Below, piece after piece: positions 33,211 to 41,602 of a DNA stretch of 64,000 bases. This stretch comes from CTSoil-075 sp964292325 (GTDB lineage Bacteria; Bacillota; Negativicutes; DSM-13327), in the NCBI GenBank assembly GCA_964292325.1, contig CAXYVG010000002.1:18588-82587 (forward strand). Direction: 5' to 3'. Numbering within the stretch: the first letter of the stretch is position 1; the number at the start of each line of letters is the position of its first letter. The notes under the pieces are model-generated. The model had not been told where the DNA came from, searched no databases, and saw only the letters and a program-made list of their open reading frames with translations. A program made the translations under genes and the position numbers.

Positions 33211-34932
33211 TTAAAAATCAAATACGGTATCTAATTCTTTTTTAGGTACGTCAAATACCACATTATGTGGTGACAACGCCTCTTTGCGGAAAAAGTCTGG
33301 CAAATCATCAGCTCCATCACCAATGCCAGCCGCTTTATTAAACGCTCGTTCATCACGGAGAGCTTGTTTACCCATTTCCAAATAATCACCAACCGTCTTA
33401 TTCCAACCATATTGGGCATTACACATTTCCACTATACCTTCTAAGGCCTCTGGCATATCCAAAATTGCAAACGCTACAAATAAGCAAAGACCTGTACTAT
33501 CAACAAAGGCCGTCGCAATTTGTAAATTACGTGATAGCTCTACTTGTCCTTCTGGTTTTAATGGATCAATCTTGCCGCCTACACCTAGAATATTGGCAGT
33601 CACTGCATAACCTGCCGTATGATCAGCCCCCATCGTCGTGGTGGCATAAGTAACCCCTTGTCCCTTAACGGCCCGTGGATCATATGCAGGAATAGCCTGT
33701 CCTTTGACAATTGGCACACGCCGCACACCAAAGACCTTACCAGTTGTCTCTGTACCAGCACCAAGAATCCGGCCAAGAGGTGTAGCCTTGCCCATTTGGT
33801 GAATTAAATCGATAGCACCCTGGCTATCACCAAATTTAATTACGCCAGCCTCCATTGCTACTCCGATTGCCACTCCCATTTCAATGCTATCTACACCATA
33901 ATCATCGCACAATCGATTCATCAACGCGACATCGTCAAGGTTATCGACTCCTAGGTGAGGTCCAAAAGCCCAACAACTTTCATATTCAAAGCCACCTGTT
34001 AAGACTTCACCTTTTTTATCTTTATAAATCTGGGAACAGCGAATAATACAACCTGGTGAACAACCATGACCAACTTTTCCGCCACGTTCCTTAATATTTT
34101 CCGCCATTGTTTCGCCACCAACATTATTAGCACCGTCAAATCTGCCAGTGCTAAAGTTTTTGGTGGGTAATCCGCCTGCTTCATTCAAAATATTGACCAA
34201 TACAGCAGTACCATAGGCAGGCAGCGCCTTACTGGTAACAGGATGGGTTAATAGTGCATTCGCCAATTTCTTGCCACCAGCTCGAAAAGCAGCTTCATCA
34301 ACGAATGGTACCGCCTTAGCACCACTATCGTCAGCAACAATCGCCTTGATCCCTTTACTGCCCATAACAGCACCCAAACCACCTCGACCAGCCTGACGAG
34401 TAGGGCAACCTTCCATATCAGTAAATCCGACACAAGCCGATGCCATTTTATTTTCCCCTGCTGTACCAATGCAACCAATGGCTACTTTGGCACCAAATTT
34501 TTCTTGTAGCTTAGCTACTGTATCATAAATATTCAAACCTTTTAATGCCGGCATTTCTTCTAGTAATACTCCTGCTGTCGAAGCCTTTATAATATAAGTT
34601 TTATCATCTTGCGGTAAGCCTTCTACAATAATACCTCGGATACCAAGTCGTCCCAGTTTATGCCCCATATTCCCGCCCACATTGCTTTCTTTAATTGTAC
34701 CAGTGAGCGGACTTTTCCCACCTAAAGACATCCTGCCACCATTAGGTGCTCCTGTTCCAGATAGCAAACTAGTAACAAAAACAAGCTTATTACCATCACC
34801 GAGGGCATGGGAGTTCGGATCTACTTCTTTTTCTACAATGCGTGAACTAAGAGCACGACCGCCAAGTCCCTGATAGGGTATACCTTCGTCCTCACTTACC
34901 ACTAAAGTTGCCATATTAATGCGATAAAACAT
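33211..34932 (-). CDS. Tungsten aldehyde:ferredoxin oxidoreductase family enzyme
   Basis: A 573-residue AOR-family protein. It shows MSLGGKSPLTG near 70, GRGGLGAVMGSKG, and a cluster motif CSPGCIIRC with a last Cys in DSTGLCLF; the active-site region includes GGFEYESCWAFGP and GADHTAGY. AOR enzymes use a bis-tungstopterin and one [4Fe-4S] cluster to interconvert carboxylic acids and aldehydes with ferredoxin. The first Cys spacing (Cx3Cx3C) differs from the Pyrococcus AOR (Cx2Cx3C), so it may be a YdhV-like or other subfamily. It is sandwiched between moaA and moeA, so cofactor and enzyme genes are co-expressed. No ferredoxin gene is adjacent. Confidence 0.88.
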   Translation of the reverse strand: MFYRINMATLVVSEDEGIPYQGLGGRALSSRIVEKEVDPNSHALGDGNKLVFVTSLLSGTGAPNGGRMSLGGKSPLTGTIKESNVGGNMGHKLGRLGIRGIIVEGLPQDDKTYIIKASTAGVLLEEMPALKGLNIYDTVAKLQEKFGAKVAIGCIGTAGENKMASACVGFTDMEGCPTRQAGRGGLGAVMGSKGIKAIVADDSGAKAVPFVDEAAFRAGGKKLANALLTHPVTSKALPAYGTAVLVNILNEAGGLPTKNFSTGRFDGANNVGGETMAENIKERGGKVGHGCSPGCIIRCSQIYKDKKGEVLTGGFEYESCWAFGPHLGVDNLDDVALMNRLCDDYGVDSIEMGVAIGVAMEAGVIKFGDSQGAIDLIHQMGKATPLGRILGAGTETTGKVFGVRRVPIVKGQAIPAYDPRAVKGQGVTYATTTMGADHTAGYAVTANILGVGGKIDPLKPEGQVELSRNLQIATAFVDSTGLCLFVAFAILDMPEALEGIVEMCNAQYGWNKTVGDYLEMGKQALRDERAFNKAAGIGDGADDLPDFFRKEALSPHNVVFDVPKKELDTVFDF

Positions 34933-34966
34933 ATTTTTGTCCTCCCCATATCATTTTATTCCCTCT

Positions 34967-35944
34967 TTAGCCGCCAACCTGAAACATTCCTCGCAAATTC
35001 CTCCCCTCTTTGTTATCCATTAAACTATGCTGCAGTGGTTTCTCTTGTAAAGCTTTCTGAAATACTTCATAGATTGTTTCGTCAGTAGCCCCACTACGTA
35101 GGGCCGCTTTGACATCTATTTCATGATTTGCTAATAGGCAAAGTTTTATTTTACCATCTGCTGTTAGTCGGATACGGTTGCAGCTTGGACAAAAATGCTC
35201 TGTGATTGGCGTGATAAATCCAAAGAAGCCAAGAGCCTGAGGTAATCTATAATATTTTGCCGGACCGTTCCCCTTTGTCATCATCGCTGATTCCAGTTCA
35301 CCATAACCGGCTTTATGGATCATATTTTTTATTGCTGCAATGGTAGGTCCTGGTTTGACGCCACAACGACCAATCGGCATATATTCAATAAATCGTACAG
35401 CAATAGGAAATTTATGAACCTGCTTAACAAAATATAAAATATCTTCCTCTGATAATACTTCGGTAGCAACCACATTTAACTTAACCGGATTCAGACCCAC
35501 TTCGATAGCACGCTGAATGCCTTTTGCTACGTCCTCTAATTGCCCCCCACCAGTAATATGAGAAAACCGTTCTGCATGATTGGTATCGATACTAATGTTC
35601 ACTCGATCAAGACCAGCCTTTTTAAGATCATATGCCATATCTCCAAGTAAACTTCCGTTTGTTGTCATTGCCAAATCTTTGATACTGCCAATTTCTTTGA
35701 TACTACGAACAAATTCCACTATCTCTTTACGTACTAATGGTTCACCGCCAGTGAGGCGAATCTTGTTTACACCATGTTGTCCAAGTATGCGAATGAGACG
35801 CAGTAATTCTTCATAGGACAATATCTCAGAATGTTTCAGTAACTGAACCCCTTCAAGCGGCATACAATAACGGCAACGAAAATTACAACGATCCGTAACC
35901 GATATTCGGAGATAATCAATGATACGACCATACCCATCCTGCAT
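34967..35944 (-). CDS. moaA: GTP 3',8-cyclase MoaA
   Basis: A 325-residue radical SAM enzyme that starts molybdopterin synthesis from GTP. The SAM motif is CNFRCRYCMP, with RLTGGEPLVRK for SAM binding. The C-terminal cluster motif is CPSCNRIRLTADGKIKLC, and the C-terminal end is ..GMFQVGG with the required GG. The ATG at 35944 follows GAGGTG; the in-frame GTG three codons upstream overlaps it. It heads the moaA-AOR-moeA run. Confidence 0.95.
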   Translation of the reverse strand: MQDGYGRIIDYLRISVTDRCNFRCRYCMPLEGVQLLKHSEILSYEELLRLIRILGQHGVNKIRLTGGEPLVRKEIVEFVRSIKEIGSIKDLAMTTNGSLLGDMAYDLKKAGLDRVNISIDTNHAERFSHITGGGQLEDVAKGIQRAIEVGLNPVKLNVVATEVLSEEDILYFVKQVHKFPIAVRFIEYMPIGRCGVKPGPTIAAIKNMIHKAGYGELESAMMTKGNGPAKYYRLPQALGFFGFITPITEHFCPSCNRIRLTADGKIKLCLLANHEIDVKAALRSGATDETIYEVFQKALQEKPLQHSLMDNKEGRNLRGMFQVGG

Positions 35945-36031
35945 TCTTTTCACCTCGCCTTGCTACAATTCAATACTGCAATTCGCATTATCACAACGTA
36001 TTTACAAGATCTTCATCATCTTCATAAAGTT

Positions 36032-36076
36032 TATTTAGTAAAATATAGTTTGTTAAAATTCATATTTTACTAAATA
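36032..36076. promoter_or_regulatory. 15-bp inverted repeat upstream of moaA
   Basis: TATTTAGTAAAATAT (36032-36046) and ATATTTTACTAAATA (36062-36076) are exact reverse complements around a 15-base spacer, about 90 bp before moaA in a 235-bp gap. Such AT-rich long-armed palindromes are typical operators for dimeric regulators. A metal-responsive regulator (ModE- or TunR-type) would fit the context, but no such gene is in the window. Confidence 0.5.
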
Positions 36077-36179
36077 TTTAATCAATTTCCATGTTTAGTA
36101 TGTTCCCATTTATTTCGATGTAGAATTCTTGCTACCTAATCTAATTATAAACGATCTACCATTGCAAGTATACTCTCAT

Positions 36180-37121
36180 TTATTTTTTAGCTGACTGCCC
36201 ACATTCACCGCCAGTGCCACGTAAAATTTCTAATGCATGAGGTAGTAGTGGTAGAATAATTTCCAAGCACTCTTTTACGGCTTTTGGGCTACCTGGTAAA
36301 TTCACAATTAGACATTTACCACGAATTCCTGCCACAGCTCGGCTCAGCATGGAACGCGGGGACAGGTGATATGTTTCTCGTCGCATGGCCTCCGGTAAGC
36401 CAGGAACTTCTCTTTCGATCACACTTCGCGTTGCTTCCGGGGTGATATCCCTCGGCGAAAATCCAGTTCCCCCTGTTGTTAATAATAATCCCACACCAAG
36501 TTCATCAATCATTTCAATCATCGCCTGCGACAAAGTATCTTTATCATCAGCTAGGATGCGATAATCAATAACTTTACCTTGTACCGTTTTTACTAAACTT
36601 TCAATGTCTTTTCCACTCTGATCTTCTCGTTCGCCTCTAGATCCTTTATCACTTGCAGTAATAATACCAACCGGTATCCCCTTCCAAATGGCAAGGTCAT
36701 CCTCCGCTTTTATCGTACCCCCGACCAATACGCGAGTAAATATTCCTTCTTTGGGCATCACACATTGACCTACTTGCTGAAAAATTTCACAGTCATGATG
36801 GCAACTCTTTCCGATTTGAGTGACCTCGAGTAAGGTTTCCCCTGCGGCAAGATAAGTACCAACTGGCAAGGAAAAAAGTTCCAATCCTTCCGTTGTTAAA
36901 TTTTCGGCAAAATCGCCTGGCGCAAGATCAATTCCCTTTTGTTTGCCGATTTCTCGCATTTTTTCAATACTCTCGTTGCTCAGTAAGCTAATCTGCCTAT
37001 GCCATTTCGCAGCATGTGCATCGCCCTCCATACCCCAATTCGGCACTAATTTCGCTTCACCGATACTTTCTTTTCGCATACCTTTTTTCTTACTAATACA
37101 GACTGCTACTATTTTTGCCAT
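36180..37121 (-). CDS. MOSC-domain protein fused to MogA/MoaB
   Basis: A 313-residue fusion. Residues 1-150 form a MOSC domain (NWGMEGDAHAAKWHRQISLLS, GDFAENLTTEGLELF, the candidate Cys in GKSCHHDCE). Residues 150-313 form a MogA/MoaB domain (VGIITASDKGSRGEREDQSG, LLTTGGTGFSPRDITPEAT). MogA adenylates molybdopterin; MOSC domains handle sulfur or bind the cofactor. It follows moaC with a 13-bp overlap, so it is part of that operon. A natural reading is a protein that adenylates and sulfur-modifies the cofactor. Confidence 0.88.
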   Translation of the reverse strand: MAKIVAVCISKKKGMRKESIGEAKLVPNWGMEGDAHAAKWHRQISLLSNESIEKMREIGKQKGIDLAPGDFAENLTTEGLELFSLPVGTYLAAGETLLEVTQIGKSCHHDCEIFQQVGQCVMPKEGIFTRVLVGGTIKAEDDLAIWKGIPVGIITASDKGSRGEREDQSGKDIESLVKTVQGKVIDYRILADDKDTLSQAMIEMIDELGVGLLLTTGGTGFSPRDITPEATRSVIEREVPGLPEAMRRETYHLSPRSMLSRAVAGIRGKCLIVNLPGSPKAVKECLEIILPLLPHALEILRGTGGECGQSAKK

Positions 37122-37597
37122 GGATGTTCACTCCTTTCAAATAAACCACTTTTGCCGCCTTCTTTGCGTAATAAACATATATTAGAAATTACCATCGAAC
37201 GATCAATGGCTTTGCACATATCATAAATGGTTAACGCGGCAATGGAAGCCGCTGTCATAGCCTCTATTTCGACCCCCGTTTGCCCACTGACTCTGACAGT
37301 AGCTTCAATCGCTATCGATTTTTCTTGCCTAGTAAAGGCAATTGTTACAGCACTCAGTGCGAGTGGATGACATAGCGGTATTAAATGCTGCGTCTGTTTA
37401 GCTGCCATAATCCCAGCAAGTCGCGCGACCTCTAAGACATTGCCCTTGGTGATTTGCATATCATAGATTTTTTCTAAGGTTTCGTCTTCCATAAAAATTT
37501 GTCCATACGCTACCGCCTGTCGATGTGTGATCGATTTCGCGCTCACATCGACCATATGGCTTTCCCCTTGGGCATTAAAGTGTGTAAATTCTGCCAT
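37109..37597 (-). CDS. moaC: Cyclic pyranopterin monophosphate synthase MoaC
   Basis: A 162-residue MoaC (HMVDVSAKSITHRQAVAYG, AAKQTQHLIPLCHPLALS, GVEIEAMTAASIAALTIYDMC, all family signatures). It makes cyclic pyranopterin monophosphate from the MoaA product. The ATG at 37597 follows AGGAGA; an upstream in-frame start overlapping the oxidoreductase gene lacks a site. The C-terminus overlaps the MOSC-MogA start by 13 bp. Confidence 0.94.
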   Translation of the reverse strand: MAEFTHFNAQGESHMVDVSAKSITHRQAVAYGQIFMEDETLEKIYDMQITKGNVLEVARLAGIMAAKQTQHLIPLCHPLALSAVTIAFTRQEKSIAIEATVRVSGQTGVEIEAMTAASIAALTIYDMCKAIDRSMVISNICLLRKEGGKSGLFERSEHPWQK

Positions 37598-37619
37598 ACT
37601 ATAATCTCCTAATCGTATA

Positions 37620-39635
37620 TCATTTTTTCCGAGAACGAACATCTACTTTGGTATCATAAAAGGTACTTCCTGCTGCTCGATCAGTAAGTCGCTGAGAAGT
37701 AAGAGCATTGACAGATCGAGCGCCAAGCCCATTTTGAATCCATAAAACGCCTTCTGCTACTACTACGCCAGATGGAATCTTCGAGCTTATTTCTAAAATG
37801 AACTCTACTTCGCCTCGTTCATTATAAGCAATTACCTCATGCTTATCCTGAAGTCCCTTAGTCTCTGCGTCTTTAGGGTTCATCATTAGATATCTCGCTT
37901 TTCCTTTATCAACCAACTCCGTACGTTCATTAAATGAAGAATTTAGCGAATAGATTCCTGGGGCATTCACAAACCAAAATGGAGCATCATCACCATGTGG
38001 CATTGTATACCTCGGCAATACTTCATCCTCTCTTGGGTTATATATCTCAATTTTACCTGATGGTGTTTTATACTGCATCTTATAATCTGTCGGCAACGGT
38101 AATTCCACTGGTTTTCCAGCTTGAACACTAGCCATATCGACATCAGCAAGCCACGGACTCGATGACTGTAATAATTGATCAATGATTTGACCCGTTGTCT
38201 GCTCAAAGAATGCATCCTCAAATCCCATTGCCTTAGCTAATAATTTAAAAACATCCCAATTCGATTTTGACATGCCGACGGGTTCTATAACAGGAAATGC
38301 TCGTTGAATGCAATAGTGACCGTAAGAACGATATATATCTTCATGTTCTAGCGAACTAGTAGCTGGCAATATGATATCCGCAAAACGTGCTGTATCCGTC
38401 ATAAAGCGTTCGTGAACTACCGTAAAAAGATCCTCTCGCGCAAGGCCCTGTAGCACAGCATTTTGATCAGGCGCAACAGCTGCTGGATTAGAATGATACA
38501 CATACAAACTCTTAACCAACCGCTCATTGTCCTCATTAAGTGCCTGTCCAAGTTGATTCATATTGACAACTCGCAACGATTTTTTCATAAAGTCTTCACG
38601 AGTGATTTTCCCCATTGGAAAGGCACTTCCTGTACTAATACCGGCCAGTAAACCTCCACCAGTTTTTGCCCAGGCACCAACAACAGCGGGAAGACAAGTA
38701 ATTGAGCGAACACTCATTGCCCCATTACCATAGCGTGATAACCCGCTACCAAGAACAATAAACGGTGCCCTTGCCTGTCCATATAATGTCGCCATTTCTT
38801 CTATTGTAGCACAATCAATACCTGTAAGCGCACTGACCACTTCTGGCGGATATTCAGGTATACTTTTTTCCGTAAAAGCGTCAAAACCCTGAACATAATT
38901 TGCAATAAACGTTTCATCAATCAGATGTTCACGTACCAAAACATGCATCATCCCCAGGGCGAGTGCTCCATCACTACCAGGGCGTACTACAATCACCTTG
39001 TCAGCAACTACTGCAGTCGGTGTTTCATAGGTCTCAATCAACCAAACAATTGCGCCCTTCTTTTTTGCTTCTCGCACTTGATGTAGTAAATGAATATTGG
39101 TTGCAAGGCTATTCGTCCCCCAAAGAATGATGAGGTCACTCTCTGCAACCTCATCAGGATGCGGCGCCATGGTTCCTCCCATCACTGCTGACCAACCATA
39201 CCCCTTGGCAGGAGAACAAATCGTTCTCTCTAAACGCGCAGCTCCCAAATAATGAAAAAACGCCTCACCAATATTACGTTGCACAAGCCCCATTGTCCCT
39301 GCATAAGAATAAGGTAAGATCGCTTCGGCTCCATCGTCACTAATAACTTTTTTCCACTTTGTTTGAATGCGGTCAAGAGCTTCATCCCAAGAAATTGGTT
39401 TAAATTCCCCTGATCCCTTCGGACCGATTCGCAGTAATGGCTCTACCAATCTTTTGGGTGAATGTACTGTTTTTTCATAATGAACCATTTTGGGACATAA
39501 AATCCCCTTCGTATGAGGATGATCTGGATCGCCCATAACCTTTACCGCTTTCCCCTGTAAAGTCTCCACTAACAACCCACAAGCATCCGGGCAATCATAT
39601 GGACAAACCGACCGTTGCATCTGCTTTTTCAACAT
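37620..39635 (-). CDS. Molybdopterin oxidoreductase, DMSO-reductase family (YoaE-like)
   Basis: A 671-residue catalytic subunit. The N-terminal [4Fe-4S] motif is C11-x3-C15-x3-C19 followed about 27 residues later by GILCPKM. Further motifs are ICSPAKGYGW, which could place a Cys ligand at the metal, and LILWGTNSLATNIHLL. It has no Tat signal and is likely cytoplasmic. The relatives are often annotated formate dehydrogenase or YoaE; the substrate is unknown. It heads the moaC operon (22 bp gap). An inverted repeat covers the region just before its ribosome binding site, so it is probably regulated there. Confidence 0.88.
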   Translation of the reverse strand: MLKKQMQRSVCPYDCPDACGLLVETLQGKAVKVMGDPDHPHTKGILCPKMVHYEKTVHSPKRLVEPLLRIGPKGSGEFKPISWDEALDRIQTKWKKVISDDGAEAILPYSYAGTMGLVQRNIGEAFFHYLGAARLERTICSPAKGYGWSAVMGGTMAPHPDEVAESDLIILWGTNSLATNIHLLHQVREAKKKGAIVWLIETYETPTAVVADKVIVVRPGSDGALALGMMHVLVREHLIDETFIANYVQGFDAFTEKSIPEYPPEVVSALTGIDCATIEEMATLYGQARAPFIVLGSGLSRYGNGAMSVRSITCLPAVVGAWAKTGGGLLAGISTGSAFPMGKITREDFMKKSLRVVNMNQLGQALNEDNERLVKSLYVYHSNPAAVAPDQNAVLQGLAREDLFTVVHERFMTDTARFADIILPATSSLEHEDIYRSYGHYCIQRAFPVIEPVGMSKSNWDVFKLLAKAMGFEDAFFEQTTGQIIDQLLQSSSPWLADVDMASVQAGKPVELPLPTDYKMQYKTPSGKIEIYNPREDEVLPRYTMPHGDDAPFWFVNAPGIYSLNSSFNERTELVDKGKARYLMMNPKDAETKGLQDKHEVIAYNERGEVEFILEISSKIPSGVVVAEGVLWIQNGLGARSVNALTSQRLTDRAAGSTFYDTKVDVRSRKK

Positions 39636-39644
39636 GTAACCCCC

Positions 39645-39679
39645 TATGATATTTGATTACTACGTCGCCAAATATCATA
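39645..39679. promoter_or_regulatory. 11-bp inverted repeat over the 5' region of the YoaE-like gene
   Basis: TATGATATTTG (39645-39655) and CAAATATCATA (39669-39679) are exact reverse complements with a 13-base spacer, ending 9 bp before the start codon. Position suggests an operator or an mRNA stem that hides the GGGGG ribosome binding site. The arms differ from the repeat before moaA. Confidence 0.5.
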
Positions 39680-39807
39680 TAATATAATACTGATTATTAT
39701 TCGTTTTTATTTGCCAAAAACCTGTATAATATAAAAAAATTTTGAAATTTATTGAGAAAAAGAGGGGATACAGGGAACGTGGATATGTCTTTTTGTCTCT
39801 TTAAAAA

Positions 39808-39835
39808 GCGAGTCATGATTTGCATCACGACTCGC
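39808..39835 (-). terminator. Rho-independent terminator of the hydABC operon
   Basis: On the minus strand GCGAGTCGTGAT pairs with ATCATGACTCGC (one G-T wobble) around GCAA, followed by TTTTT, 18 bp past the hydA stop. Confidence 0.85.
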
Positions 39836-39853
39836 CTCTTCATTTACCTATTA

Positions 39854-41578
39854 TTATACACGTTTTTGTGGGTGATATTGTGTGTGTAACAGATGATGTG
39901 CTTTCTCTCCTAGTGGTTTGCCTAGCCAGCTATCATATAATTCCTGCACTGCTGGATTTTTATGTGATTTGCGAATCGCTGCAGAAGCATCACACTCATA
40001 AATAGAATCGATCCGTTTCTGACGAAAATCTGCCGCCATAACGACAGGTTGACCTCCGCCACCAATACAGCCACCTGGGCAGGCCATAATCTCAATAAAA
40101 TGGTAATCGGCTTCCCCGCTTTGGATTTTTTTCATTAGGGTGCGGGCATTGCTCAAGGTGTGAGCAACAGCAACTTTAACAGTAAGATCACCGATTTGTA
40201 CTTGCGCTTCTTTTATGCCTTCTAAGCCTCGCACTTCTTTAAAATCAATACATTCTAGTTCTTGACCTGTCACTACTTCATAGACAGTTCGTAACGCCGC
40301 TTCCATTACCCCGCCTGTTGCCCCGAAAATAGCTCCTGCACCGGTACTAATTCCCATAGGTGCATCAAATTCCTCTACGGGTAATGCTGAAAAATCAAGT
40401 CCTTGTTCACGAATCATCATCGCCAATTCACTCGTTGTTAATACATAATCAACATCTTGATAACCGCTAGCCTTAAATTCTTCTCGCGCTGCTTCGCCTT
40501 TTTTTGCTGTGCATGGCATAATGGCCACTGACACTATATCCTTAGCATCAATCCCTGCTTTTTCAGCATAATAGGTTTTAACTAGTGCACCAAACATTTG
40601 TTGTGGGGATTTAGCCGTCGATAAATGGTCTAATAAATCAGGATAGATGAGTTCGGCAAAATTGACCCACCCTGGACTACATGAGGTAATCATCGGTAAC
40701 TTTCCGCCATTTTGTAGACGATCAAGTAGTTCAAAACCTTCTTCCATAATGGTTACATCCGCACTAAAGTTTGTATCAAACACTCGGTCAAAACCAAGTC
40801 GTCGTAATGCAGCCACCATCTTACCAGTAACAATCGTACCCGTTGGAAGACCTAACGCTTCACCAAGTGCTACCCTAACAGCTGGTGCAGTCTGAACGAC
40901 TACATGTTTATCTGGATTACTTAAGGCGTTCCATACAACGGCCGTATCATTTTTAATGGTAATAGCACCAGTTGGACATACTGCAGCGCACTGCCCACAG
41001 TATGTACAAGCCACTTCATGTAATCCTTGATTGAAAGCAGGTACTACTGTGGTATTAAAACCACGATTGGCAAAGCTATATACATGCATGCCCTGCCGAT
41101 CACTGCAAGCTCGTACGCAACGGCCGCAAAGAATACATTTGCTTTGATCACGTACAAGGGATGGATTGGAATCATCAAGTGGATATTGTTTTCGTTCCCC
41201 CTCAAATCGTCCCTTACGAATGCCAAGATCACCAGCTATTGTTTGCAGTTCACAATTTAAGTTACGCTCACAAGATAAGCAGTCTTGAGGATGGTTGGCG
41301 AGTAATAATTCTACAACTAGTTTACGAGCCTCACGCACAGCAGCAGTTGTCGTATGAACCACCATGCCTTCATTAACCGGATATACACAAGATGCTACTA
41401 AACTCCGTGCGCCTTCTACTTCTACCATACATACTCGACACTTTCCTGCTTTTCGAAGTTCTGGATGATAACACAAAGTTGGTATTTTAATTCCTACCGT
41501 TTGTGCAGCTTCGAGTACAGTCAAATTTTTATTCACTTGTACTTTTTGCCCATCAATTGTTACACTAACCATTTCCAT
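39854..41578 (-). CDS. hydA: HydA, catalytic subunit of the electron-bifurcating [FeFe]-hydrogenase
   Basis: A 574-residue [FeFe]-hydrogenase. N-terminal [2Fe-2S] (CYHPELRKAGKCRVC with a later Cys), a His-Cys3 cluster, then two [4Fe-4S] sites (CILCGRCVRAC, CTYCGQCAAVC). The H-cluster domain has L1 TSCSPGW, L2 MPCTAKKGE and L3 EIMACPGGCIGGGGQP. This is a trimeric NAD/ferredoxin-type (group A3) enzyme with HydB and HydC encoded upstream in the same operon. The reaction couples NADH and reduced ferredoxin to H2. The maturation genes are 30 kb away. The ATG at 41578 follows GGGAGGG. Confidence 0.95.
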   Translation of the reverse strand: MEMVSVTIDGQKVQVNKNLTVLEAAQTVGIKIPTLCYHPELRKAGKCRVCMVEVEGARSLVASCVYPVNEGMVVHTTTAAVREARKLVVELLLANHPQDCLSCERNLNCELQTIAGDLGIRKGRFEGERKQYPLDDSNPSLVRDQSKCILCGRCVRACSDRQGMHVYSFANRGFNTTVVPAFNQGLHEVACTYCGQCAAVCPTGAITIKNDTAVVWNALSNPDKHVVVQTAPAVRVALGEALGLPTGTIVTGKMVAALRRLGFDRVFDTNFSADVTIMEEGFELLDRLQNGGKLPMITSCSPGWVNFAELIYPDLLDHLSTAKSPQQMFGALVKTYYAEKAGIDAKDIVSVAIMPCTAKKGEAAREEFKASGYQDVDYVLTTSELAMMIREQGLDFSALPVEEFDAPMGISTGAGAIFGATGGVMEAALRTVYEVVTGQELECIDFKEVRGLEGIKEAQVQIGDLTVKVAVAHTLSNARTLMKKIQSGEADYHFIEIMACPGGCIGGGGQPVVMAADFRQKRIDSIYECDASAAIRKSHKNPAVQELYDSWLGKPLGEKAHHLLHTQYHPQKRV

Positions 41579-41602
41579 CGGTTTCCCTCCCACTTGTCAA
41601 AA

